A DNA stretch of 64,000 bases. Source: Burkholderiaceae bacterium. GTDB taxonomy: Bacteria > Pseudomonadota > Gammaproteobacteria > Burkholderiales > Burkholderiaceae_C. Numbering within the stretch: the stretch's first letter is position 1; the number at the start of each line of letters is the position of its first letter. The position numbers were made by a program, and so were the translations under genes. Below, in pieces: positions 40,983-49,632 of the stretch. Under the pieces are notes generated by a model. That model did not search any database and had not been told where the DNA came from. It saw nothing but the letters and a program-made list of their open reading frames with translations. The stretch lies in assembly GCA_919902775.1 (NCBI GenBank), contig CAKKRJ010000002.1:320245-384244 (forward strand), written 5' to 3'.

Positions 40983-42089
40983 TCAATCGAGGTCATCTGT
41001 GGGCTCGGGTCGATGCCCCTCGAACGCATGCTGCAACAGCAAACGGACTTGGGCCCGCTGCGCTTTGCCAATCGGCCGGGGATTGCTGTAGGGGTTGCTG
41101 ACGGCGATGTCGGTCGCTTGGTCCAAATCATGCTCTTGCATCCCAATGTCGCGCAGGGCAACCGGGGCACCGTGGGCTTGGGCCAAATCAAAGAGCGCGC
41201 TGGGCGCAAACTTGCCGCCACTTTGGTGGGCGTCACCCTGCATGGCTCGACTTATTTCCTCCATGGCCTCGGGGACATATCGCGCATTGAATGCCAAGGC
41301 ATGCGGAAGGATAACGGTGTGTACGTCTGCGTGCGGCAGGTTGAAGCTGCCCCCCAAGGTGTGGCATAGCTTGTGGTGCAAGGCCATGCCCACATTGCCC
41401 AGCACAGTGCCGCACAGCCACGCACCATACAACGCACGTGAGCGCGCTTGCAGGTCGACGGCGTTGCGATGGAGTGCAGGAATGGCATTGGTCAGTGCCG
41501 CAATGCCTTCCCGTGCCATAAGGCTCATCACGGGGTTGCGGTCCTGGGCATACAGGCCTTCGGCGGCATGGGCGATGGCATTCATGGCGCTGGTGATGCT
41601 GATGTGCAGTGGCAGACTGGTGGTGAGTTCGGGATCGTAGATCACGGTCTTTGGCAGCACGCGCGCGTCGCGCCCGGTTTTCTTCAGACCGCCTTCCGTC
41701 AAGCCGTAGATGGGCGTCATCTCGCTGCCCGCATAGGTCGTCGGAATAGCCAGGATTGGCAAACCAGAGTCCAGCGCAATGGCTTTTCCCAATCCCGTGG
41801 TAGAGCCTCCACCTACGGCAATGGCGCAGTCTGCCCCCTGGCGCTGTGCAAAGTCCCGGGCTTCGCGTGCCGTCTCCATCGGAACATGCATCTGCGCACG
41901 GGGGAAGATGCCACCGGCTCGATTCCCCAGGATGTCGGCAATCTGTTCCGCCAGCGGCAGCTGTTCGGGTGTACAGAGCACCAGAACACGCTGGGCACCC
42001 AGCACATCGACCTCGCGCTCCAGATGCTGGATGGCGCCGCAACCAAACACGACGCGACTGGGCTGACCGTTGTAGACAAAGGAGTGCAT
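40983..42089 (-). CDS. Maleylacetate reductase
   Basis: Iron-type alcohol dehydrogenase family, 368 residues, predicted to reduce maleylacetate to 3-oxoadipate with NAD(P)H. It starts MHSFVYNGQPSRVVFGCGAI, typical of MacA/ClcE/TfdF. The dinucleotide region is CAIAVGGGSTTGLGKAIAL, followed by IPTTYAGSEMTPIYG, and His-rich GMALHHKLCHTLGGSFNLPHADVH is split over the metal site. ATG 42089 is chosen because it begins the family N-terminus; a longer frame runs into the CoA-transferase gene. It is the last gene of the operon and completes the hydroxyquinol lower pathway with the dioxygenase at 43480-44313. It ends 30 bp from the duplicated amiC fragment. Confidence 0.92.
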   Translation of the reverse strand: MHSFVYNGQPSRVVFGCGAIQHLEREVDVLGAQRVLVLCTPEQLPLAEQIADILGNRAGGIFPRAQMHVPMETAREARDFAQRQGADCAIAVGGGSTTGLGKAIALDSGLPILAIPTTYAGSEMTPIYGLTEGGLKKTGRDARVLPKTVIYDPELTTSLPLHISITSAMNAIAHAAEGLYAQDRNPVMSLMAREGIAALTNAIPALHRNAVDLQARSRALYGAWLCGTVLGNVGMALHHKLCHTLGGSFNLPHADVHTVILPHALAFNARYVPEAMEEISRAMQGDAHQSGGKFAPSALFDLAQAHGAPVALRDIGMQEHDLDQATDIAVSNPYSNPRPIGKAQRAQVRLLLQHAFEGHRPEPTDDLD

Positions 42090-42114
42090 GGCTATGTACC
42101 TGGGAAATGCAAGG

Positions 42115-42774
42115 TCAACGCGGCGCTGATGGGCGCGCAATGGGCAGGCTGATGAGTGACTGAAGGTCGCAGAGCGCAAGCCCATCGACCAGATCGATGA
42201 CTTGCAAACCGTTGGGGCCACAAGCCAGGGTGCCGAGGTCGGAATAAATGCGCTTGACGCAAGCCATGCCGGTCAAAGGATAGGTGCATGCCCGAACCAG
42301 TTTGCTTTCTCCGTTCTTGGCCAGCAGCTCCATCATCACCCAGGTCTGCTTGGCCCCCAGGGCCAGGTCCATGGCACCGCCCACGGCGGGAATTGCACCC
42401 GGTTCACCGGTATGCCAATTGGCCAGATCGCCGGTCTCGGAAACCTGGAACGCCCCCAGCACGCAAATGTCCAGATGGCCGCCACGCATCATTGCGAAGC
42501 TGTCGGCATGATGAAAGAAGGCGCCGCCAGGAAGCAGACTCACCGGTTGCTTGCCCGCATTGATCAGGTCGAAGTCTTCATGGGCAGGATCAGGACTGGG
42601 CCCCATGCCAAGAATGCCGTTTTCGCTGTGCAAAACCACGTCGATATCGGTCGCAATGTAGTTTGCCACCAGCGTCGGCATGCCGATGCCGAGGTTGACA
42701 TACGCACCATCATGGATATCGGCAGCCACACGTTGGGCAATCTCGGCCTTGCTTCGTCTTGGGCAGTCAGGCAT
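42115..42774 (-). CDS. 3-oxoacid (3-oxoadipate) CoA-transferase subunit B
   Basis: Beta subunit of a class I CoA-transferase, 219 residues. The active-site Glu is in HSENGILGMGP, preceded by VNLGIGMPTLVANYI and followed by GGAMDLALGAKQ. With subunit A it would convert 3-oxoadipate and succinyl-CoA to 3-oxoadipyl-CoA (PcaJ role), the step after maleylacetate reductase in this operon. ATG 42774 overlaps the end of subunit A by 8 bp. Acetoacetate-type (AtoA/ScoB) transferases look alike, so substrate choice rests on context. Confidence 0.92.
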   Translation of the reverse strand: MPDCPRRSKAEIAQRVAADIHDGAYVNLGIGMPTLVANYIATDIDVVLHSENGILGMGPSPDPAHEDFDLINAGKQPVSLLPGGAFFHHADSFAMMRGGHLDICVLGAFQVSETGDLANWHTGEPGAIPAVGGAMDLALGAKQTWVMMELLAKNGESKLVRACTYPLTGMACVKRIYSDLGTLACGPNGLQVIDLVDGLALCDLQSLISLPIARPSAPR

Positions 42775-43483
42775 GGCGGGCTTTCTGAGGCTGGGCAAAC
42801 CCGCCCGCTTGCGTGGCGACGCGCGGGATTCGCACAATTTTTGATACATAGATGCCCGGTGTGACAATGTGCTCGGGGTTCAGCTCGCCCAAGGCGGCAA
42901 TGTGATGGACGGTTGCCACGGTGCGTGTGGCCGCAGTGGCCATCACCGGACCAAAGTTGCGGGCGGCTTTGCGGTAGATCAGATTGCCCCAGCGGTCACC
43001 TATTTCTGCCTTGACCAAAGCCAGATCTCCGTGAATCGGATGCTCCAGCACATGCATGCGGCCGTTGATTTCTCGCGTTTCCTTTCCGAGCGCCAATGCG
43101 GTGCCGTAGCCGGTTGGGGAGAAAAAAGCGCCTATGCCGGCGCCTGCAGCCCGGATGCGCTCGGCCAAGTTGCCTTGTGGGACCAGCTCCAGCTCCAGTT
43201 TGCCGCTGCGGTACAGCGCGTCAAATACATGGGAGTCGGCTTGCCGGGGAAAGCTGCAGACGATTTTTCGGACTCTTCCGGTCTTGAGAAGCGCCGCCAA
43301 TCCTCGGTCGCCGTTGCCCGCGTTGTTGTTCACCACGGTCAGGTCTTTGGCACCTTGCTCCATCAAGCCAGCAATCAATTCGTCAGGGACACCCGCGGTG
43401 CCAAATCCACCGATCAATACGGTCGCACCATCTGGGGTACCGACCAAGGCGTCTGCAAGGGACTGGGCGACTTTATTGATCAT
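42767..43483 (-). CDS. 3-oxoacid (3-oxoadipate) CoA-transferase subunit A
   Basis: Alpha subunit of the class I CoA-transferase, 238 residues. It has the CoA-binding VLIGGFGTAGVPDELI near the N-terminus, then LTVVNNNAGNGDRGLAALL and GAGIGAFFSPTGYGT, as in PcaI. ATG 43483 overlaps the dioxygenase stop (ATGA), and its stop overlaps subunit B, so the three are translationally coupled. No 3-oxoadipyl-CoA thiolase lies in the cluster; the last step to succinyl-CoA and acetyl-CoA would need a thiolase elsewhere in the genome. Confidence 0.92.
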   Translation of the reverse strand: MINKVAQSLADALVGTPDGATVLIGGFGTAGVPDELIAGLMEQGAKDLTVVNNNAGNGDRGLAALLKTGRVRKIVCSFPRQADSHVFDALYRSGKLELELVPQGNLAERIRAAGAGIGAFFSPTGYGTALALGKETREINGRMHVLEHPIHGDLALVKAEIGDRWGNLIYRKAARNFGPVMATAATRTVATVHHIAALGELNPEHIVTPGIYVSKIVRIPRVATQAGGFAQPQKARHA

Positions 43484-44313
43484 GTCCGCTTGTCGGCAAG
43501 AACAAAATCGCAATCCAGGCAATAACTGCCGTCGGCCTGAGGCGTCCAATCCTTGATCAAGGTCTCGCGCACGCCAAAGACCGCGTCTGAATCGAGGTAG
43601 GGGTCGCCATCGCGAAAGATGTGGGTGATCAGGGTTTCAAAGCCAGGGGCTTTGATCATGAAGTGCAAGTGCGCGGGGCGCCAGGGGTGGCGACCGGTGG
43701 CGCTCAACATCGCACCGACTGGTCCGTCGTGGGGAATCGGGTAAGGCGCCGCCAAAATGGACTGGAAGTGAAATGCCCCATTGGTATCGGCATTCAAGAT
43801 GCCGCGACCCTGGGCATGGGTCAGGTCGCCGCGCTGCACGTCGTACAGCCCCTCATCGTCTGACTGCCACACTTCGATATGGGCGCCTGCAATCCCTGTG
43901 CCGTCCAGGTTCTTGACCGTGCCTGTGACTTTGCAGGGAATCCCTTTGGCGCCATTGGCCACATCGCCGCCCAGCGCATAGTGGGGAGCATTGTCGGTGT
44001 GGAACGGACCGAACACGGTGGCCTCAGTACAGCCCTTAGGTTTGTCGTTGTTCATGGCAACCGTCAGCATTGACAGGCCCAGCACATCGGAAAAGAGAAT
44101 GAACTCTTGGCGCACGTCATTGGTGATGTGGCCCACGCCGGTCAAAAACGCGATGCCTTGACTCCATTCGATCTCGGTCAGCTTGACGTCCCGTGCAAAG
44201 GCATGCAAGTGCCGCACGAGCGCGTCCATGATCTCCTTGAGCCGAGCATCTGGCGTGCCCGCAAAACTCTGCCGCACGGCATCGGTGATGTTGTCTTGGT
44301 TGAGGTTTCTCAT
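43480..44313 (-). CDS. Hydroxyquinol 1,2-dioxygenase (intradiol ring cleavage)
   Basis: Non-haem Fe(III) intradiol dioxygenase of 277 residues. An N-terminal helical dimerisation region (about 1-95) precedes the catalytic beta-sandwich. Expected iron ligands are Tyr in DEGLYDVQ, Tyr in AAPYPIPHDGPVG, and two His in HPWRPAHLHFMI. Sequence style (TEATVFGPFHTDNAP, HIFRDGDPYLDSDAVFGVR) fits hydroxyquinol rather than catechol or protocatechuate enzymes. The maleylacetate reductase in the same operon supports this, because that enzyme is needed only when the product is maleylacetate (hydroxyquinol) or a chlorinated analogue. Start ATG 44313; a longer frame reaches 44370. Chlorocatechol cleavage is the main alternative. 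Confidence 0.88.
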   Translation of the reverse strand: MRNLNQDNITDAVRQSFAGTPDARLKEIMDALVRHLHAFARDVKLTEIEWSQGIAFLTGVGHITNDVRQEFILFSDVLGLSMLTVAMNNDKPKGCTEATVFGPFHTDNAPHYALGGDVANGAKGIPCKVTGTVKNLDGTGIAGAHIEVWQSDDEGLYDVQRGDLTHAQGRGILNADTNGAFHFQSILAAPYPIPHDGPVGAMLSATGRHPWRPAHLHFMIKAPGFETLITHIFRDGDPYLDSDAVFGVRETLIKDWTPQADGSYCLDCDFVLADKRT

Positions 44314-44344
44314 ACGGTTCTTCGGCTCCTCGTCAAGGCACGGT

Positions 44345-45910
44345 CTACCACTCGCCAATGATGACGCCACCGGCTGCAGCTGGATTGGCGCGACGCATGA
44401 TGTCTTCGTCAGAAATCGTCACCCGGTTGCGGCGGCTGCGCATCCAGTCAAAGATCCAGCCCAGATGCTCATCGCGGACCGTGCTGTAGCCCGGATCTCG
44501 CCCCAGGTCGTGCAGCTCCTGCGGGTCTTGCTGCATGTCAAACAGCTGCGCAGGGAAGCCGTCGTAATGGATGTATTTGAAGCGCTCGCTGCGGGCCATC
44601 ACCATGCGCGCCTTGTTGGGTTGGAGCTTCAGGTTTCGGGCGGCGCCATAGATGGCATAGTCCAGCTCCGAGATGGCCACTTCCCGCACGCTGGTTTTCT
44701 CGCCTTTCAGCAGGGGCTGCAGTGACTTGCCCTCCAGCCAATGCCATGGCACGGGCAGGCCCTGGCTTTCCAGAAAGGTGGGAAGCAGGTCAATGGCCTC
44801 CACCAGCGCCTGGCTGGTGGTGCCATGGGTCTGCGGTGCGCTCGGGTCGGCAATGATCATGGGAATGCGCACGCCCTGCTCGAACATGAACTCCTTCTCG
44901 CCCAGCCAATGGTCGCCCAGGTAGTCGCTGTGGTCGGCGGTGAAGACAATCAGGGTGTTGTCCATCAAGCCCCTTGCCTGCATGAACGCAAAGAGTTGGC
45001 CCAAGTAGTCGTCCACCTGTTTGACCAGCCCCATGTAGGCAGGAATCACGTTGAGTCGGTCCGCATCGCGCGAGAAAGCTCGGCCTTCGGGATGCTGGCG
45101 AAACCCGGCATACACCGGGTGGTCATTGTCACGTTCGTGCGCGGCGCGGATGGGGGCCTGCACATCGTCCGCACCGTAGAGCTTGTGGTACGGCGCCTGC
45201 GCGATGTACGGCCAGTGTGGCTTGATGTAGGACAGATGCAGCATCCAGGGCTTGTCACCCTGCTCAGTCATGAAATCCATGGCGCGGTGCGTCATGTAGG
45301 CCGTTTCGCTGTGCTCATCGGGCACACGGGTGGGCAAATGGGCGTTGCGGTAGTACCAACCGCTGGCTATCTGGCCTTGCGCATCGACGCCCGCATTGGC
45401 CCAGGTGTGCCAGGGGTTGTCCCCGGTCATACCGTGGCTGCGCAGGTACTCGTTGTAAGCCAACTTGGGGTCCACCTTGCTGTCGGGGTGTATGCCATCG
45501 TCCCGCTCGTACGGCTCAAACCCCGCTTCGGCAACGTATTTGCCTTGTGCACTGTCGGTAGGCAAGAGCATGCGCGTGAGTCCATCGCGGTCGGCGTACA
45601 TGTGGGTCTTGCCCACCACCGCCACCCGCATGCCAGACGCGCGCAGGTGGTCGCCCATGGTTTGCTCGCCGAGCGGCAGGGGGATGAAGTTCCAGGTGGC
45701 GCCGTGCGAAAACACATAGCGGCCGGAATAAAACGAGGCGCGCGACGGTCCGCAGTTGGGCGACTGGCAGTACGCGCGGTCAAACTTCACCCCACGCTTG
45801 GCAATGCCGTCAATGTGGGGCGTTGCCAGCGTTTTGTGCCCATAGCATGACAAGTAATCTGCGCGAAGCTGGTCGCACATGATGAAGAGGATGTTTTTGG
45901 GCTTGGCCAT
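44345..45910 (-). CDS. Sulfatase / phosphonate monoester hydrolase family enzyme
   Basis: Alkaline-phosphatase-superfamily ester hydrolase of 521 residues. The formylglycine site is Cys53 in SPNCGPSRASFYSGR (C-x-P-S-R), metal ligands begin with IMCDQLRAD, and TADHSDYLGDHWLGEKEF carries the later Asp/His/Lys set. The Cys form of the site means an aerobic formylglycine-generating enzyme must exist elsewhere. There is no signal peptide, so it acts in the cytoplasm, like PMH-type arylsulfatases and choline sulfatases. It lies 4 bp after the solute-receptor gene and 31 bp before the ring-cleavage gene. Its place in the operon suggests removal of a sulfate ester from the aromatic substrate or intermediate; phosphonate or phosphodiester substrates remain possible. 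Confidence 0.88.
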   Translation of the reverse strand: MAKPKNILFIMCDQLRADYLSCYGHKTLATPHIDGIAKRGVKFDRAYCQSPNCGPSRASFYSGRYVFSHGATWNFIPLPLGEQTMGDHLRASGMRVAVVGKTHMYADRDGLTRMLLPTDSAQGKYVAEAGFEPYERDDGIHPDSKVDPKLAYNEYLRSHGMTGDNPWHTWANAGVDAQGQIASGWYYRNAHLPTRVPDEHSETAYMTHRAMDFMTEQGDKPWMLHLSYIKPHWPYIAQAPYHKLYGADDVQAPIRAAHERDNDHPVYAGFRQHPEGRAFSRDADRLNVIPAYMGLVKQVDDYLGQLFAFMQARGLMDNTLIVFTADHSDYLGDHWLGEKEFMFEQGVRIPMIIADPSAPQTHGTTSQALVEAIDLLPTFLESQGLPVPWHWLEGKSLQPLLKGEKTSVREVAISELDYAIYGAARNLKLQPNKARMVMARSERFKYIHYDGFPAQLFDMQQDPQELHDLGRDPGYSTVRDEHLGWIFDWMRSRRNRVTISDEDIMRRANPAAAGGVIIGEW

Positions 45911-45914
45911 GGCA

Positions 45915-46880
45915 TCACTCGAGTTTGAGACCGAGTTTGCGAACCACGGGCGTCCAGCGCTCGGTTTCATCGCGAACCCGTTTGGCGGCTTCTTCAGGGC
46001 CCATCCCCACAGGGGTGGCATCAATGACCGCGAGTTTTTCGCGGATCTCTGGCACGGCCAGGGCGTTGTTGACTTCGCTGTAAATGCGCTGCATCACTTC
46101 GGGCGGCGTGCCCTTGGGAACGTACAGCATTTCGGAAAAGGTGGCATCAAAGTTGGGCACGCCTGCCTCCTGCATGGTGGGCACTTGCGGTACAAGGTTG
46201 GAGCGCTTGCGGCCCGACATGGCCAGACCGGTCAAACGCCCCGCCTTGACATGGGGCGCCACCGCATTGGTCACCAAAAAAGCACAGGCCACCTGGCCGG
46301 CCAACAAATCCTGCGCGGCAGGCGCTGGGCCCTTGTAGGGCACATGAACCATTTGCGTGCCGCTGGCCGCCAGGTACATCTCCATCACCAAATGGCCTGG
46401 CACACCCACACCGCCGGATGCATAGTTCAGCGATTTGGTCTTGGCCAGCGCCGTCAACTCTGCCACCGACTTGACGCCAACCGAGGGGTGGCACACCAGC
46501 ATCTGGCTGAAGGTCACCAAGGTGGTCAGGGGCACCAGGCTATCGGGCTTGAAATTGAGTTTTCCATAGACCAAGGGGTTGATCGAAAAGATGGTGTCCG
46601 GGCCTTCGAGCACCGTGTAGCCATCGGGAGCCGCATTGGCCACGGTCTCAGCGCCGACGTTGCCACCGGCACCTGGCTTGTTCTCGACCACCATGACTTG
46701 GCCCAAGCCATTGCCGACACGCTCACCAATGGTGCGCAGCGTCACATCGCCTGGGGTTCCTGGCGGAAAGGCGACCATCATTCTCACGGGTCGGGTGGGC
46801 CAGGTCTGCGCGTGCGTTTGGCTGGAAAATGTCAATGCAGCGGCGATGGCAATGCCACTCAAAAGGATTGGACGTTTCAT
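45915..46880 (-). CDS. Bug/TctC-family periplasmic solute receptor (operon)
   Basis: A 321-residue extracytoplasmic receptor with a signal peptide (MKRPILLSGIAIAAALTF, cut after THA). It has the Bug-family motifs WPTRPVRMMVAFPPGTPGDV, VVENKPGAGGNVGAETV and HVPYKGPAPAAQDLL. Family members bind small carboxylates, often aromatic acids (for example TphC for terephthalate). No TctA/TctB membrane genes are present, as usual for these orphan receptors, so it must use a shared tripartite permease or act as a sensor. It points to an aromatic carboxylate as the pathway substrate. The usual GG in the first loop is PG-T-PG here. Confidence 0.92.
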   Translation of the reverse strand: MKRPILLSGIAIAAALTFSSQTHAQTWPTRPVRMMVAFPPGTPGDVTLRTIGERVGNGLGQVMVVENKPGAGGNVGAETVANAAPDGYTVLEGPDTIFSINPLVYGKLNFKPDSLVPLTTLVTFSQMLVCHPSVGVKSVAELTALAKTKSLNYASGGVGVPGHLVMEMYLAASGTQMVHVPYKGPAPAAQDLLAGQVACAFLVTNAVAPHVKAGRLTGLAMSGRKRSNLVPQVPTMQEAGVPNFDATFSEMLYVPKGTPPEVMQRIYSEVNNALAVPEIREKLAVIDATPVGMGPEEAAKRVRDETERWTPVVRKLGLKLE

Positions 46881-46909
46881 GGTGATTCCCCGGTTGGTGG
46901 TGGTTGGGT

Positions 46910-47746
46910 TCAGATCGTCACGCCACCGTCGACATTTATCACCTGACCGGTGATGTTGGTCGCTGCAGCGGAACTCAAAAAGACAACGATGTCTGCAACG
47001 TCGTCAAGGGTTTGGGGACGCAACATGGGCACATGCTGCGCAATGCGCGCATCAAACACAGCGCGGGCTTCGTCCATCCTGATGGGCGCATCGGTGTCGT
47101 TTTGGGCATGTGCACGCATCTTTTTGCCAAGCGACTCCCACATGGGTGTCCAGATGAAACCCGGACACACCGCATTCACACAGACGTGCTGAGGCGCCAG
47201 ATCGCGCGCCAATACCTTGGACAGTGAAATCAAGGCCGCCTTGGAAACACTGTAGGGGGGCATGTAGGCTGCGGATATCACGCCGGTGATGGACGATATA
47301 TTGACGATGCGCCCCTGGTCCGAATTGAGTAATGCCAGCCGACTTGCATTGCAGACATGCACAGCGCCCATGAGGTTGATCGCCAGCGTGCGCTCCCAGT
47401 CCTGCTCGCTGTTGTTCGTAAATGGCATGCCCGGGGCCGATGCAACCCCTGCGCCGTTCACCACAATGTCCAGACGCCCAAAGCGCTCGAGAACAGCCGC
47501 AACAGTTGCTTTGACTGTCTGGGCATGAGCGATGTCACAAGAAAAGCCCGCAGCGCTCGCGCCAGCGGCACGCATCGCTTGCGCGGTGTCTTCGGCCGCT
47601 TCGCCATTCACGTCCAGCACGGCCACGCCAGCGCCTTGTACGGCCAACGCCAAGGCGCTGGCGCGGCCGATGCCGGCACCGCCTCCGGTCACCAGCGCAA
47701 TGCGGCCATCCAGACGCAGACGCTGTGCCAGACCAGAGGCGTTCAA
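46910..47746 (-). CDS. Short-chain dehydrogenase, probable cis-dihydrodiol dehydrogenase
   Basis: NAD(P)-binding SDR of 278 residues. The cofactor motif is ALVTGGGAGIGRASAL, followed by NGAG, catalytic Ser in VNISSITG, YSVSK (Tyr and Lys), PGF and C-terminal GQVINVDGG. TTG 47746 is chosen because it overlaps the beta-subunit stop as TTGA and gives a normal N-terminus (LNASGLAQRLRLDGRIALVT); the frame upstream lies inside the beta gene. Directly after a Rieske dioxygenase, it would oxidise the cis-dihydrodiol to a catechol-type product, in a BenD-like role with decarboxylation if the substrate is a benzoate. Biochemistry is inferred from position. Confidence 0.87.
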   Translation of the reverse strand: MNASGLAQRLRLDGRIALVTGGGAGIGRASALALAVQGAGVAVLDVNGEAAEDTAQAMRAAGASAAGFSCDIAHAQTVKATVAAVLERFGRLDIVVNGAGVASAPGMPFTNNSEQDWERTLAINLMGAVHVCNASRLALLNSDQGRIVNISSITGVISAAYMPPYSVSKAALISLSKVLARDLAPQHVCVNAVCPGFIWTPMWESLGKKMRAHAQNDTDAPIRMDEARAVFDARIAQHVPMLRPQTLDDVADIVVFLSSAAATNITGQVINVDGGVTI

Positions 47747-48270
47747 AAGAAGATCCCCAGGTTCTTCTGTGTCACGACTGATTGATCCAGAATGATGTCG
47801 CGTCGGCAAATCAGCCAGCTGTCACCCTGGGGGCGCAGGTAGTCCTCGCGGTAGCCCCCGAAAATTTCCAGGTCATATTCCAGATGTGAGCGATAAATGA
47901 GGAAGTTGGATCGGATGCGGACCACGCCTTCATCCATCAACTCCATGACTTCAACATTGGTCACAAGATGGCGTGTGCGCGATGGCGGGGTTTCAGACCA
48001 AGCCATGCCCGTATCCAGGCGCCTGACCCGGTTGCTGAGGCTGGTCTTGTTCTCGTCAAAGTGTGCCACTTGGCCATAGGTGCTGATTTCTTTGCCTTGG
48101 TCACGGCCAGTGCGGTTGGTGACCAGCGGCATCCAGTAACGCACGTCATCGCTGAACAGTGCCACCCATTCTTCCAGGTGCTGGTCATCCATCAAACGCG
48201 CTTCATGCGTGAGGAAGGCCTGCACCCTGAACCAAAGCCCCATGTCCATATTTGCTGCTGCTTTGCTCAT
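47743..48270 (-). CDS. Ring-hydroxylating dioxygenase beta subunit
   Basis: Small structural subunit of a Rieske dioxygenase, 175 residues, NTF2-like fold. Typical features are ARLMDDQHLEEWVALFSDDV, YWMPL, SRTRHLVTNVEV and a C-terminal GDSWLICRRDIILDQS. ATG 48270 follows a GAAAGAAGA ribosome site and lies 10 bp after the alpha-subunit stop. Beta subunits accompany alpha3-beta3 oxygenases such as benzoate, toluate, anthranilate and terephthalate dioxygenases. Its stop overlaps the SDR start (TTGA). Confidence 0.93.
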   Translation of the reverse strand: MSKAAANMDMGLWFRVQAFLTHEARLMDDQHLEEWVALFSDDVRYWMPLVTNRTGRDQGKEISTYGQVAHFDENKTSLSNRVRRLDTGMAWSETPPSRTRHLVTNVEVMELMDEGVVRIRSNFLIYRSHLEYDLEIFGGYREDYLRPQGDSWLICRRDIILDQSVVTQKNLGIFF

Positions 48271-48280
48271 GATTCTTCTT

Positions 48281-49603
48281 TCAGCTACAAGCTTTACGCG
48301 ACATATCGGGCACCGACGGTGCCGTGGCATCGTCCATCATCTTGGCCCAGTGTCGATAAAACCCGCGTTGGTTGATCTCGGACTGAAAACGGCCCAACTT
48401 GCCACGGATATCGGGGTGAATGCTGCTGGGGTCGGTGATTTCATCGCCCAACCCCATCTCCAGGTTTTGTGGATAACGGCGTGCCACGTAACCCTCGCTT
48501 GACGAATGACACTGCACCCAGTTGTCCACATCGTCCGCTTCCCAGGTGCCACTCGTGCCGTGGCGCTGCAGCATGTGCAGACCCTTCTCGCGCTTGTAGT
48601 CATCTGGTGCCGCCTTGTCGACAAAAACCCAACCCCAGGCTTCGGTCAATTTGGGGCCTTTGGGGTGCCAGACACGAATCGCACCGCCCTGCCAGAGCAA
48701 GGACACATTCGGGAATATGGAGGCGTGCATGGGCGAAAAATGCAGACCACGCAATTCACCCAAGCGTTGAATCGATTCATCCAAGCGCATCTTTTCGTAG
48801 TCCCTGAATTCCGGCAGAGACATCTCAAAAACTTCTTCTTTGTTGGCCGCCCAACGCGTGCCAAAACCATGGCCGCCGCCCGGGTTGACCTGAAAACCCT
48901 CGTAGCCGTAACCGCTCTTGCGCAGGGGCATGCCTTCAAAGCCAGACACCCAGGCCGATTTGTGACTGACAGGGCCGTGGTAGCTGTCGCCAATGAAGTT
49001 GTCGACGGGGAATTTCCAGTTCGTGTGGACCAGCCACTTGTGCGTACCGGGCAAAAATTCAATTCCCCCTTCACGCCGATCCAAGATCATGTCAAGGTAC
49101 CAGGCCATGTCACCCAGGTAGTCCTCCAAAGTGGGGGCGTTGTTGTCAAAGGTGGCAAACAGCAAACCCTTGTAGCTGGCGATTTTGGCAACCGGAACCA
49201 GACCATGGGCCTCAATATCAAGCTTTTCCAGGTAGATTTCCTTGAATCCGGGGACGTTGCTCAAGCGCCCATCATTGGAAAAAGTCCAGCCGTGAAACGG
49301 GCAAGAGAACGCTCTCGCATTGCCTGAGTCAGCTCGGCACACGCGGTTGCCCCGGTGCCTGCACATATTGAGGTAACACCCAATCGTGCCATCCGCTTTG
49401 CGGGTCACGATCACGGGATCGCGCCCCATGTAGGTGGTGAAAAAGTCATTGACCTTGGGCAGCATCGACTCGTGCCCCAGCAAGAGCCAACACTTCGCAA
49501 AAATCCGCTCCAACTCCAGCTCAAAGGTTTCAGGATCAGAAAAGATGTTGCGATTGATGTCGCCCTTGGTCAAATCAATCAGGTGTTCAAAATGTGATTT
49601 CAT
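48281..49603 (-). CDS. Ring-hydroxylating dioxygenase alpha subunit (Rieske, mononuclear iron)
   Basis: Catalytic subunit of 440 residues. The Rieske [2Fe-2S] ligands are Cys81 and His83 (MCRHRGNRVC) and Cys101 and His104 (SCPFHGW). The mononuclear iron site is DNFIGDSYHGPVSH, giving bridging Asp206 and ligands His209 and His214, with a final acidic ligand around 356-359 (EADDVDNWVQ). It would insert both atoms of O2 into an aromatic ring, using electrons from the reductase encoded immediately upstream. The motif set and the presence of a beta subunit place it with benzoate/terephthalate-like enzymes; the exact substrate cannot be read. It starts 30 bp after the reductase. Confidence 0.94.
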   Translation of the reverse strand: MKSHFEHLIDLTKGDINRNIFSDPETFELELERIFAKCWLLLGHESMLPKVNDFFTTYMGRDPVIVTRKADGTIGCYLNMCRHRGNRVCRADSGNARAFSCPFHGWTFSNDGRLSNVPGFKEIYLEKLDIEAHGLVPVAKIASYKGLLFATFDNNAPTLEDYLGDMAWYLDMILDRREGGIEFLPGTHKWLVHTNWKFPVDNFIGDSYHGPVSHKSAWVSGFEGMPLRKSGYGYEGFQVNPGGGHGFGTRWAANKEEVFEMSLPEFRDYEKMRLDESIQRLGELRGLHFSPMHASIFPNVSLLWQGGAIRVWHPKGPKLTEAWGWVFVDKAAPDDYKREKGLHMLQRHGTSGTWEADDVDNWVQCHSSSEGYVARRYPQNLEMGLGDEITDPSSIHPDIRGKLGRFQSEINQRGFYRHWAKMMDDATAPSVPDMSRKACS

Positions 49604-49632
49604 CCCGCCTTACCTCAACGTTTGTTAATCAA

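Noticed and set aside
40733-41236. Apparent 167-codon gene ending in amidase sequence
   Set aside because: Only the last 72 codons derive from amiC; the rest is the wrong frame of the maleylacetate reductase gene. Treated as a pseudogene fragment.
44741-45850. Plus-strand frame of 369 codons
   Set aside because: Antisense to the sulfatase gene, whose motifs are unambiguous; no ribosome site or domain.
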